Positions 10,502-19,017 of a stretch of 31,729 nt of DNA are shown here, in pieces. The stretch's first letter is position 1. The number at the start of each line of letters is the position of its first letter. Source of the stretch: Chara braunii (taxonomy: Eukaryota > Streptophyta > Charophyceae > Charales > Characeae); assembly GCA_003427395.1 (NCBI GenBank), contig BFEA01000146.1, positions 1,270,412 through 1,302,140 on the forward strand, in the 5' to 3' direction. Made by a program: the position numbers and the translations under genes. Below the pieces are notes generated by a model. That model did no database searches. It saw only the letters and a program-made list of their open reading frames with translations, and had not been told where the DNA came from.

Positions 10502-11512
10502 ATGAAGGGAGGCGAAGCGCTGCCGGAATTCCTTCAGAATCGACAAACCTTCTTCACCGATCTTTCACTTTCTCTACCCATCCCTCTTGCTGCGTTCACC
10601 CTAGTCGCCAGTTGGATGTGGCCGCGAGCGCAAGTTAAAGTTTATGAGACCACCATCGGCTGGGACTTTGAGCCTCCTGAACTCATAGAAGGGGATCTGG
10701 TGGAGCTCACGATCCCCGGGCGCAGCGTTCGACACGTTGACGGCCAGTTTGCGTGGAGGTCCATAATCTTGTCAGAGGACGTGTGGCTTTGGACGCATAG
10801 AGAGCACCATCCTGGGCAAGGAGTGGGCGTAGTGAGGGCCTACTTGTACTTAGGACCGGGCGCGGTTACGGAAGTCGTACTTAGCCTCGCAACGACAGGG
10901 ACTAGTGGCGCGGTTAGCAGGGCGAAACGCTACCTGAAGGAAGAGGTAGCTGCCTTCCGAGCGGCGGACTCGAGCGACCCGTTGACCCTATTTCATGGGC
11001 GCCCTCCTCTAGATATCACGGGCGAGCTGGTGGTAGCACGGAACGGGTTTTTCCCGTATAGCGTTAGGAGTCTGCGGGCGATAGTTCCGACGTTCGTAGT
11101 AGAGAGCGTCTTTGGAGGCATTGGTGGAATGGTCGAGACATACGTAGCCTATCAGGATCTCAAGATCCTGGCGAGAAGGCATGTCGACCTCGACTACATC
11201 TATTATTCGCTCGCGACCGGTGGGCTTCGTTGGGATGACGAGAGGGTTCAGCTTATAGAGCTGATCCGTTCGATAGACGACGAGTGGCCCCAGTCTCCGT
11301 GCGTTTGGGATTGGCTAGACCGTGAGCTCAGAGCAGGCCTTGAGTACGTGACCTGCGTTGGGCGACTCTTCCCAGACGACTGGGGGAGCTGGTGGAATGA
11401 GGACGCTGGGCGACCTCTGATATACGGCCATCAGTTGGCGGAGTACTACCAGGTTATAGGACAGGCCCCATACCGCGTCGAGGACGAGTTTGACGACGAG
11501 GGTTGGGAGTGA
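10502..11512 (+). CDS. Unrecognised retrotransposon ORF, paralogue 1 of a tandem family
   Basis: 336 codons from ATG 10502; a GTG at 10484 would add six. I do not recognise the family and assign no function. It has a hydrophobic segment at about residues 17-40 that could be membrane-associated. LWT sits at about 96-98, FPYSVRSLR and then PTFV at about 183-197, QLIELIRSI at about 250-258, and it ends in an acidic tail. The same landmarks recur in the next two large ORFs. After TGA 11510-11512 the frame stays open for 39 acidic codons (D/E/W-rich) to TAG 11630, which suggests the TGA is a mutation inside the original tail. It is GC-rich, unlike the AT-rich leader just before it. It lies upstream of gag, where Ogre elements also have an extra ORF. 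Confidence 0.75.
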   Translation: MKGGEALPEFLQNRQTFFTDLSLSLPIPLAAFTLVASWMWPRAQVKVYETTIGWDFEPPELIEGDLVELTIPGRSVRHVDGQFAWRSIILSEDVWLWTHREHHPGQGVGVVRAYLYLGPGAVTEVVLSLATTGTSGAVSRAKRYLKEEVAAFRAADSSDPLTLFHGRPPLDITGELVVARNGFFPYSVRSLRAIVPTFVVESVFGGIGGMVETYVAYQDLKILARRHVDLDYIYYSLATGGLRWDDERVQLIELIRSIDDEWPQSPCVWDWLDRELRAGLEYVTCVGRLFPDDWGSWWNEDAGRPLIYGHQLAEYYQVIGQAPYRVEDEFDDEGWE

Positions 11513-11784
11513 GAGGGCGACGAGGACGCTTGGGAGCCAGACTGGGTCGACCCAGAGAGTGAGGTTGACGAGGAGGACATCGACGTTACGGACGCCCACT
11601 TCCCCAGGATAGGAGTAGCCGTCCGGGCATAGGAGGCAGAGGAGCTCATTAGAGCGGCGGTTGAGTGAGCCTAGCTACTGATATTGGCGAGAACGGATCG
11701 ATGATAGAACAGGCCAGTGGAGTGGAGCTTTAGATCGACGACGCTAGATGGCCTAGACCTCTAGAGATAGTAGCGCCAGGGAAG

Positions 11785-12714
11785 GTGGCGCTGGATATAC
11801 CGGCCAGAGGGGTTTCCGCGGATGCGATAGAGAGTCGATGGTCATCGACGGTGTTAGGCCCAGACGTACACTTGTGGACGTATGTCATCGAGGCATTTGA
11901 CCTAGACAGTCTGAGGTGGCGACGACCAGGCACGACTGGCATAGAGGTAGTGGGCCACATTTACTACTCACGGGAGGTGCTAGCCACAGTCTATTTTCAC
12001 GGCATCGTTCACGATCATTGGCGAGAGGAACAGAGCGCGAAGAGGATTTTGCTGGCCCGAGCAGACTCCGTGCGGGACGAGGTAGACCGGCTGCACGGGG
12101 GTGTTCTGGGAGTGACGACGACCTTGAGGATTGGAGGACACTTCCCATATCCTAGTAGTCGACTGCGTGTGACACTTCCGTGCTTCGTGGCGGAGGAGCT
12201 TTGGGGACTTAGACGTCTGGGTGAGATCTACTTTGTGGCTCTTGACTTGGACAGCCTTTGCCGAGGGTACGCTGACAGGGACTGGGTGTTGTATGCGCAG
12301 TTTGTAGCGGGGCCGCTTGTAGGCGAGCGAGGGCTCCAGTTGATTGAGTTCCTGCGGGCCATTGTACCTACCGGGAGCCCAGACCTGTATTCTCTGTACC
12401 AGCCCCTAGCCTTCTGGACGGCGCTAGAGAGAGAGGCTCGGAGGCCAACGGATCATTTAGCTGGTGTGGGACAGCTGCTAGTTGAGGCTCGTGAGGAGAG
12501 GCCGGGCCATCTCATCTCGACCGGGGAGGTTAAGGAGTATTGTCAGCAGGTATATCCAGAGGCTGACGGTCTTGCGTGGTACGCAGAGGATCGGGATCGG
12601 GAGGACTCCGATGACATAGACCCTTGGGGCGACCAGGACGAGGACTGGGGAGATCTGGCGCGTGCTGAGCGACAGGAGCAGGTAGGTGGAAAGACATCGC
12701 AGGAGGACGGTTGA
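11785..12714 (+). CDS. Unrecognised retrotransposon ORF, paralogue 2
   Basis: 309 codons from ATG 11785. The original frame was probably longer. In the same frame, ATG 11701 is followed after ten codons by TAG 11731, and codons between align with paralogue 1 (for example GKVALDIPARGV against GDLVELTIPGRSV). Landmarks are HLWT at about residues 29-32, HFPYPSSRLR with PCFV at about 119-134, QLIEFLRAI at about 185-193, and a strongly acidic, W-containing tail from about 265. Over the FPY block 10 of 23 residues match paralogue 1. After TGA 12712 the frame stays open to TGA 12802-12804, which overlaps an ATG (ATGA at 12801). Function is unknown. Confidence 0.75.
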   Translation: MALDIPARGVSADAIESRWSSTVLGPDVHLWTYVIEAFDLDSLRWRRPGTTGIEVVGHIYYSREVLATVYFHGIVHDHWREEQSAKRILLARADSVRDEVDRLHGGVLGVTTTLRIGGHFPYPSSRLRVTLPCFVAEELWGLRRLGEIYFVALDLDSLCRGYADRDWVLYAQFVAGPLVGERGLQLIEFLRAIVPTGSPDLYSLYQPLAFWTALEREARRPTDHLAGVGQLLVEAREERPGHLISTGEVKEYCQQVYPEADGLAWYAEDRDREDSDDIDPWGDQDEDWGDLARAERQEQVGGKTSQEDG

Positions 12715-12861
12715 GGTCATCTCCTTCAGGCCGAGGGACAGGAGGACATCCCATGGGGGCAGAGGGTAGATGAGGACACAGATGAGGGTATGCCAGAAGC
12801 ATGAGACGACTAGAGGTAGGACATATCCGAGTGAGGTTTAGAGAAGGGAGTAGTGGAGAGT

Positions 12862-13098
12862 ATGGCAGACCGGGATATACTGAGGGTGACTCTTTCCCTG
12901 TGACGAGATAGGACGGGTGGCTGGGAAGGAGAGGCGTTAGAGATTGTTGAGCGACAGATCGGACTCATGACGGAACATGCCCTGGAGATACGGAGGAGCC
13001 AGAGGTACGTCGAGTTTACTATCTACTTCCATGGAGCAGACGGGAGAGCGCACAACACCTACTCGACCATACTGGACCTGAGTGGGAGAGCGGTCTGA
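12862..13098 (+). pseudogene. Small broken ORF, relative of the 13930 ORF
   Basis: 78 codons from ATG 12862 (MADRDILRVTLSL) interrupted by TGA at 12901-12903. The rest reads EALEIVERQ, then RYVEFTIYFHG. This strand-helix-strand-like pattern resembles the ORF at 13930 (TATVLL, ECRQRARDLIHEH, YEVMIWLHG). A separate short frame starts at ATG 12801, overlapping the extended stop of paralogue 2, and ends at TAG 12909. The true N-terminus may have been there, with a later frameshift (inference). Confidence 0.5.
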
Positions 13099-13170
13099 GG
13101 AGTTAGCAACGTCGAGAGATAGGGTGCATCGGAGGGAGTAGAGTGATGCTGATTGAGAGTCGGACGGGTG

Positions 13171-13866
13171 ATGAGGAGTGACTCGGTAGCCTGGTTAGCC
13201 TATGTTCTCTCACGAGAGTCCGAATCGTATAGCGTGAGGAAGCTTGTGGGACCCAGAGAGACGGCGGTTGGATACGACATTCCACTTCCTGTGGCGTTAG
13301 AAGGAACAGAGCGTGTTCCGATACGATACTTCGGAACGTGGGTCGCAGAGGGACTCTTCCTTTGGACAGTGATACTACGAGACGAACGACCCGAGAGGAC
13401 TCATGATCTAGAAGGGGTCGGACATCTGATAGCGGATAGAGCACACAATTTAGAGATAGGACTTACGCTCGCAGGGGCGAGCAGGAGTTGGTGGAGGAGC
13501 GAGTCGTTGGCCAGAGTGATCGTTAATCAGCAACTAGCGAGACTCTCTGGAGGGAGGACGCGTTGGAGCCGCTTGGTATACGGTCCTCCGCACCCGACCC
13601 TCTACCCGAAAGAGGATTGGCGATTCGGACTTCCTACCTTCGTGATAGGGCAGACCTATGAAAGTATAGAACGTTTGAGTAGAGCAGTGGACCACACACT
13701 TTACGCGCTCTGGGAGGGCTTAGCGCCCCGTTTCCGGGAAGTATACTACGCCATTTGTGTGAGGTGGGGGGCACCCAGTAGAGAGACGCTTGACGACATC
13801 ATAGACGTTACTAGCTGGGTGGACTGTCTGAGGCCAATCGATCTGATTAGGTACTGCAGGAGATGA
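13171..13866 (+). CDS. Unrecognised retrotransposon ORF, paralogue 3 (short)
   Basis: 231 codons from ATG 13171; TTG or GTG codons just upstream would add six. It shares the family's landmarks: a DIPLPVALEG segment matching the TIPGRSV/DIPARGV region, FLWT at about residues 63-66, GVGHLI at about 85, and LPTFV at about 154-158. It is about 100 residues shorter than the others and lacks both the acidic tail and the N-terminal hydrophobic part. Its TGA overlaps an ATG (ATGA at 13863). A short frame from ATG 13146 that soon stops may be a remnant of an earlier N-terminus. Function unknown. Confidence 0.7.
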   Translation: MRSDSVAWLAYVLSRESESYSVRKLVGPRETAVGYDIPLPVALEGTERVPIRYFGTWVAEGLFLWTVILRDERPERTHDLEGVGHLIADRAHNLEIGLTLAGASRSWWRSESLARVIVNQQLARLSGGRTRWSRLVYGPPHPTLYPKEDWRFGLPTFVIGQTYESIERLSRAVDHTLYALWEGLAPRFREVYYAICVRWGAPSRETLDDIIDVTSWVDCLRPIDLIRYCRR

Positions 13867-13929
13867 GCAAAGATCGATTACGTGGGGCTAGAGGATGTGA
13901 GGTTTTTCTTCGAGGCCGCATCTTAGGGA

Positions 13930-14217
13930 ATGTCGGGGAGGACGGCCACAGTGATGCGTGTAGGAGAGCAACTGGTAAGCACAGGGTACACTGCGACAGT
14001 ACTTCTCCGAGCGTACGTAGAAGAGGACTTGACGGCGAGGGAGTGCCGGCAACGAGCCAGAGATTTGATCCACGAGCATAGAGTTGATGTACTGGCGCGG
14101 GGGACCTTCCAGACCTCAATTTCCTATGAGGTGATGATATGGTTGCATGGCTATATGTGTGTGGAGCACTTCCACGACGAGACGGTAGCGGAGGCTAGAG
14201 CAAGGGTGAGAGGATGA
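13930..14217 (+). CDS. Small unrecognised ORF (95 codons)
   Basis: Starts at ATG 13930 and ends TGA 14215. Predicted features are a beta-like segment (YTATVLLRAYV), a charged helix (ECRQRARDLIHEH) and another beta-like segment (YEVMIWLHG). This layout resembles the broken ORF at 12862 and the first half of the ORF at 14559, so I propose a second small paralogous family. An alternative frame starts at the ATGA overlap at 13863 with paralogue 3. I assign no function. Confidence 0.5.
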   Translation: MSGRTATVMRVGEQLVSTGYTATVLLRAYVEEDLTARECRQRARDLIHEHRVDVLARGTFQTSISYEVMIWLHGYMCVEHFHDETVAEARARVRG

Positions 14218-14241
14218 GATGGGAAAAGATAAAGACTGAGT

Positions 14242-14562
14242 ATGGAAGAGGAGAGTGAAGCAGTCGAAAGAGTGAGAGAGCGCATTAAAGAGCCACTCTT
14301 GAACCAGGTAAAGGAGTTGGGGAACAAGTTAAGGGAGATCTGGTCGTGCCAGGATGAGGACAAGTTGCGTAGGGCTGGGCTCGTGGCGAGAGAGTTGGAG
14401 AGTCTGTTTAGGGAAGAAAGAGAGATTATCCAGGTGTGGAGATCAGACTTTCTGGAGAGGGTGAAGGCTAGAGGCGTATCACACGAAGAAACCAGTGAGC
14501 GATCTGCAGAGGGCGTGACGACGGAGGACGAGGTAACGCAGGGAGGTAGCGACAGGACATGA
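14242..14562 (+). CDS. Small helical ORF (106 codons)
   Basis: ATG 14242 to TGA 14560-14562. Composition is highly charged and mostly helical with coiled-coil character in the first 75 residues (for example ERVRERIKEPLLNQVKEL), followed by a Ser/Thr/Glu-rich tail. Its stop overlaps the next start in an ATGA. There is no known domain. It could be a structural or nucleic-acid-associated accessory protein, but the sequence alone does not say. Confidence 0.5.
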   Translation: MEEESEAVERVRERIKEPLLNQVKELGNKLREIWSCQDEDKLRRAGLVARELESLFREEREIIQVWRSDFLERVKARGVSHEETSERSAEGVTTEDEVTQGGSDRT

Positions 14563-15074
14563 GCGGGACTGCACTACACACGACGGATCGGTACTCATTG
14601 CATGTGGTAGGGAGACTGGACGGACCATTGGTGTTAGTGATCGTAGAGCTCCAGCTCCATACCAGACTGTGCATAGTTGAGGAGGCAGAGTGTGTCCGCC
14701 GTGCACTGCGTGAGGCCAGGGGGACAGGACTTTGGATTGGAATAGAAGGAGGACGAAGGATAAAATATGTACTTCGAGTAACACCCTTCGAAGGGCGGCC
14801 TCGGATAAGGGCATGGTACGAGACGACCAGGGAGGCTGAGAAGTTGAAGACAAGCGAAGCCGGGAAAGTCAGAGAGCTGGGGAGAGTTGTAACAGACGGA
14901 GCAATACTCAGGATGCTAGCTGCTCATGATCGGTATTGGAAAGAATCGATAAAGACTTTAGAGGCCATAGAGGATAGTGGAGATAAGGAGGACTTTGAGA
15001 CATTCTATGACTTATTGGAGCTGTCGGCGATGAGGTTACGAGTGGTTATAGCACTGACTAACAGCAGGTACTAG
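14559..15074 (+). CDS. Unrecognised ORF (171 codons), frame continues beyond the stop
   Basis: ATG 14559 overlaps the previous TGA. The first 80 residues (LVLVIVELQL, EECVRRALREA-like helix, IKYVLRVTPFEG) resemble the two small ORFs at 12862 and 13930. The second half is helical and charged. After TAG 15072-15074 the same frame continues with helical sequence, crossing one more TAG (about 15120) to TGA 15288-15290, so the original protein was probably about 240 residues. Function unknown. Confidence 0.55.
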   Translation: MSGTALHTTDRYSLHVVGRLDGPLVLVIVELQLHTRLCIVEEAECVRRALREARGTGLWIGIEGGRRIKYVLRVTPFEGRPRIRAWYETTREAEKLKTSEAGKVRELGRVVTDGAILRMLAAHDRYWKESIKTLEAIEDSGDKEDFETFYDLLELSAMRLRVVIALTNSRY

Positions 15075-15204
15075 ACAGATGACCTCATAGCCGTCTGGGA
15101 GTTAAAGAAGGAGAAATAGAGGTTCGAAGCTCTTGGAAAGAAAGTGGAGGTCAGAAAGGTCAGCGAGCGACTTCTGGATGGCAGCAGGATGAGAGTTTCC
15201 TCCT

Positions 15205-15504
15205 TTGGCAGGCTACCCGATTCAGGACGGGCTAGGAAACCTACCAAGGAGGACGGAGATAAACGCACGGAGGCTCTTGAGGGGGGCTGATCATGAGACA
15301 TTAGCTAGGCTTGGGACTGCAATTTGCCGCAGGCATAGAGATCCCGTCATGGGTGTACTGCAAATTCGGAGAGGCGCGGCCTTGTTAGCCGATCCCCAAG
15401 GGGAGGTTTACCTAGACACAGGGATTCTTGGGATAGAGGGAGAGCACGAGATCTGCGACCGGAACCGAGTACTGGTGGTAGTGATCAGGGCAGTCGAGAG
15501 CTAG
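15205..15504 (+). CDS. Doubtful small ORF before gag
   Basis: An open frame of up to 99 codons with no ATG near its beginning. The convincing part starts at about 15290 (ETLARLGTAICRRHRD, GEVYLDTGILGIEG) after the frame-0 ORF ends. It may be the frameshifted end of the preceding gene or a separate small ORF. TAG 15502-15504 is about 90 bp before the gag start. Kept only at low confidence. Confidence 0.3.
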   Translation: MAGYPIQDGLGNLPRRTEINARRLLRGADHETLARLGTAICRRHRDPVMGVLQIRRGAALLADPQGEVYLDTGILGIEGEHEICDRNRVLVVVIRAVES

Positions 15505-15592
15505 GGGTGGTGACGAGCGTGAACCGTGACAAGGAAACTGGTCCAGGCTGTAACACCCGGCGAGAGTGCCTAACTGCGTCTTCAGGTGGCCT

Positions 15593-17599
15593 ATGGAACC
15601 AGACGCGATGGGGCCACAACCAACCACAGGCGAAGTGGGAAAGGAGTACAGGACATCACCCGACCGAGCTTTGAGGGATCTAAAGGAACGAATTAGGCGG
15701 GAAACACTGCTGAGATGGGCCGACCAAACCAATGACGGAGAGCCCGACGCAATGGGTGAGCCGGTCGTGACGGAGCCGCAGGAGGCACTGAAGACGGAAC
15801 CTCGAGCGGTCGACGAGAAGCGACGAGACGACGCTCCCCCGAGTATGAGCGGAGGGAGACCATGGCGGATAGGCCCAGAGACGACCGGCGAGAGAGTTTG
15901 AGGGATTCCCATTGGAGGGACGGAGATAGAGACAGGGTGCCGCCCAGGCGAGTCTTCGCCCCCCAGACAGGGGAGTCGCATCCGGTCCCTTACGAGAGCA
16001 AGGATCGCTATATTATTACGCACAAGGCCTCTGAGCCACCTACTTTTAAGGGTTGTGGCATCACAGAATATCTGGAGAAGTGGGAGCTTCATGCAAGTCG
16101 GAGTCAGTGGTCAGAAAAAGAGATTATAGAGAACTTCCTATTTAATGTGGACCCAAGTCTCGGTAGGGAAGTTAAGGAAGCTCGACCGAAGGATGGGAAA
16201 TGGACTACGTACAAGAAGAACCTCGTTGAGCTTTACGAATTGGAGGATAACAAGTATTCCATCAAGGACCTTGAAACAATGACTCAAGATGAAGATGAGA
16301 GCGTACGGGCATTTGGGATGCGTTTCCAGAAGATCTCCGACGTGCTGATGAAGAAGGGGAAGATCTCAGAGGTCAAGCACTGTACTATCTTCATCGGACA
16401 CCAAAGGTAGACAAAAGAGTATACTTAGAGATCTTCCGCGCGACAAGCTTGACTTCCCAGAAGTCCTAAAGCTCGCGATAAAGGCAGAGGCAGATGACTA
16501 CAAGGACTTGGTGTGGAGAGGGATGAGGAGGCGTGACTTCTCCCTCTACAAGGAGTATGCCACCGATAGATGTCCTGATTTCAAGGACCATCCTTGGTCG
16601 GAGAAGAATGAAGCCGTGGTCGAAGAAGTGAAGGAGATAAGGGACATGGTAAAGGGATTGACAAGACAGGTTACAGAAATTGTAACCAACACAGGAGCCA
16701 CGGCATACCGGGACAAGCCCAGAGGGCCCTATTCACTTCGCTGGGACCGGAGGAACACTGATTCCTGGAGGAGTGTCGAGGATAGAAATCCTCGAATTCT
16801 GACTGATTATCGTACGAGGGAAAGGGAGAGAGATGATGAGCCATGGCGACGTAGGGATGATGAGATAGACCGGGACCGTAGGACTCGTGAGATGTATGGG
16901 CGTGCTAGGAGACTGGATGACTACTCGCGTAATCCTCGCTATGAGCCTAACGGGGGTAGAAACGACTCTCGAGGCCGATGGGAGTCGGATCAGGGCCGGG
17001 GAGATGGATACAGGGATGGTAGATATGAGATGTCGGACCGCGATGGACGTAGAAACGATAGATATGAAAGGTCGGATCGAGACGGATACAGGGATGGTAG
17101 ATATGAGAGATCGGACCACGATGGGCATAGAGACGACAGATATGAGAGGTCGGATCGAGACGGATACAGGGGCGGCAGATATGAGAGAGGAGATCGGACC
17201 GATGATTCACGCGGGCGGTACGACCGATGAGACCGACGTGATGATTCACGCAGGAGGTACGACCGAGGAGACCGACGCGATGATTCACAGAGGCGATACG
17301 GATACGGAGACCACCGCAATGATTCGCGCGGCAGGAATGAGAGAGGGGGATATGGCGCTTCGGCTGACCCGTATCCGAAGTCCCCTGACCCGATAGCAGC
17401 GAGAGGTTCGACCTCCAGAGGCACAGACGACAGGCCATCCACACCCAGGAACTCTTGTGTTTACTGCATGGGGGATGATCATATCAAGAGAGATTGTCCG
17501 GATCTCAAACGAGCAATAGATGAAGGCCTTGTCGTGCTTGATGACCGCAAGTACGTCAAATGGGCAGATGATCTGGGAGATGTATCGATGTTCCCCTAG
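15593..17599 (+). pseudogene. gag: gag (capsid and nucleocapsid), broken
   Basis: Gag forms the virus-like particle and binds the RNA. The likely start is ATG 15593 (MEPDAMG). The frame then shifts at about 15860-15900 into frame 15862-16410, which holds the capsid-like part (PPTFKGCGITEYLEKWELH, WTTYKKNLVELYELED). It shifts again at about 16385 (YYLHRTPKVDKRVYLEI) and at about 16430 (DKLDFPEVLKLAIKAEADD). A TGA lies at 17228 in a repeat codon. An Arg/Asp-rich region made of 39-bp repeats (17021-17340) precedes a CCHC zinc knuckle C-x2-C-x4-H-x4-C at 17456-17497. The frame ends at TAG 17597, directly followed by ATG in the same frame. Confidence 0.9.
17021..17340 (+). repeat. 39-bp coding repeats in gag (13-residue RD-rich units)
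   Basis: Units begin with AGATATGA at 17021, 17060, 17099, 17138 and 17177, exactly 39 bp apart, encoding RYERSDRDGYRDG-like repeats. A second set, also 39 bp, runs from about 17195 with GATGATTCACG as its core and encodes RDDSRRRYDRGDR-like repeats. Together they form a disordered Arg/Asp-rich segment just before the zinc knuckle, likely an RNA-binding or phase-separating region of nucleocapsid (inference). Confidence 0.9.
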
Positions 17600-18841
17600 A
17601 TGAAGGAGAATGTCGAAGCAAGGAGAGTAAAGCCGAGTAAAGGAAAGGAGCCGATTAGGAGCCAGAGCATCAAGATAACTTTCGAAGGAGATATGGCGAC
17701 CACACCCATAAGGGTGGCAGCTACCAAGTCCGCGAGAGGGTCTACATCGAAGAAGACCGACACGGATTACGTGATGGCGGAGAAGGACGGCGAACAGCGG
17801 ATTGATGGAGAGGAGGTTATTCTTTCCCCGTGAAAGCGGGGCCCGCGAAAGCGGGGAGTAAAGAAGTTCTTGATGAAGAGTTCGCTGGATGAGATTGACA
17901 CGGTCGAGCCACTGAGACAGACCCTTCGGCAACCCATGCAATGCTCTATTCTGGAGAACCTGGCGGCATCGAAGCTGGCTCACGATGAGTTACAGATGAT
18001 CACGCGGAAGACTCGCGTACTTCTATCAGAGGAGGCTCAGGGGGATCCTAAGGCGGAAGCTCCTACTGTAGCAGTAACGGGGGTGACTGCCAGAGCGGAT
18101 CGCATGGCGACAGTCCTTCTTGATGGGATGGAAGGTGTGCCTCCAGATAAGTTTTACATACTTGGTAGTGGGGTCGTGGAGACGATCATAAACGATGGAG
18201 CGGTACTAGATGCTGTGATCGATAACGGCAGTGAGGCTGTCATTATAGACGAGGATCTGGCAGTACAGGTTGGACTGGACCTCGATAGGTCATACCTATT
18301 TGAAATAGAGACTACTGATGGGAGAAAGCAACAGATCGTTGGGGTTTGTCATATGGCAGCCATAGAGGTCCAAGGGGTACGAGTGACCCTGCCTGTCTTT
18401 GCAGTCAAGAACTGCAGCTCCGATCTGCTCTTGGGACGAACGTGGTTGAGCCACGTGCATGCGGTGACGATAGAGCGTCCGGATGGGAGCCAGACATTGT
18501 CCATTAAGAAGCTAGATGGGACGCGGGTTATGATTGGGACGGTGGAGCCTCGGGACCCGAGGAACAGAGCAGCTCTCGCAGTGGGAGCAAGACCCAGTGA
18601 TCAGATTAAGTCATTACCTATCTCCGGCCGCGCGGTGCGATTTCGTGAGAAGAAGTACGGACCACTGCTCACAGAGGAGGAGGGTCGGATCGTGGAGGTG
18701 GAAGATTTAGGGAGTCGGCTAATAGTGGACGGCAACTCGTACCCAAAGGAGACAGATGAGGAATTTGGCGGGGTGGTATCTGTGTCTTTTTTAAGGGCAC
18801 GGCCCCCTATGGGGGGCTACCCAAGCGACACAAGCGAGTAG
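17600..18841 (+). CDS. Protease (PR) ORF, same frame as gag
   Basis: Frame shared with gag and separated from it by one TAG (17597). A TGA at 17831 interrupts it within a 15-bp tandem duplication whose second copy has CGA at that site, so TGA probably arose by C to T change. The aspartic protease part shows AVIDNGSE (Asp codon at 18221) in place of the usual D-T/S-G-S/A, and LLLGRTWL as the Ile/Leu-Leu-Gly motif near 18425-18450. It would cleave Gag-Pol. The zero frame ends at TAG 18839. Before that, at 18787-18817, lies a candidate -1 frameshift signal that would carry ribosomes into the RT frame. Confidence 0.85.
18787..18817 (+). promoter_or_regulatory. Candidate -1 programmed ribosomal frameshift signal between PR and RT
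   Basis: The heptamer T-TTT-TTA (18787-18793) is in the correct phase with the PR frame (tcT TTT TTA). It is followed by an 8-nt spacer and a hairpin of six G-C pairs, GCCCCC (18802-18807) with GGGGGC (18812-18817), loop TATG. A -1 slip enters exactly the frame that encodes RT, RNase H and integrase (next codon AAG at 18793). That frame reads through a basic, then acidic linker with only TGA 19015 before RT. Slippery site, spacing and stem fit the classic retroviral design. Use in cells is inferred. Confidence 0.75.
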
Positions 18842-19017
18842 CACAAAAAGTTAAGCCAGCGGCTGTGGGCCGCGAGCGATCTGCACTAGAAGGGATATCG
18901 GAAGAGGAGATCGCAATGGAAATCGAAGAAAGAAAGAAGAAGAAGCCGCAACGCCTAACGAGAGAGAGAATAGCAGAGATGGACATCGGAGATGGAAATC
19001 TGACTCCACAAGAGTGA

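Noticed and set aside
16733-17444. Long minus-strand and alternative-frame ORFs over gag
   Set aside because: They are shadows of the 39-bp gag repeats, which stay open in several frames.
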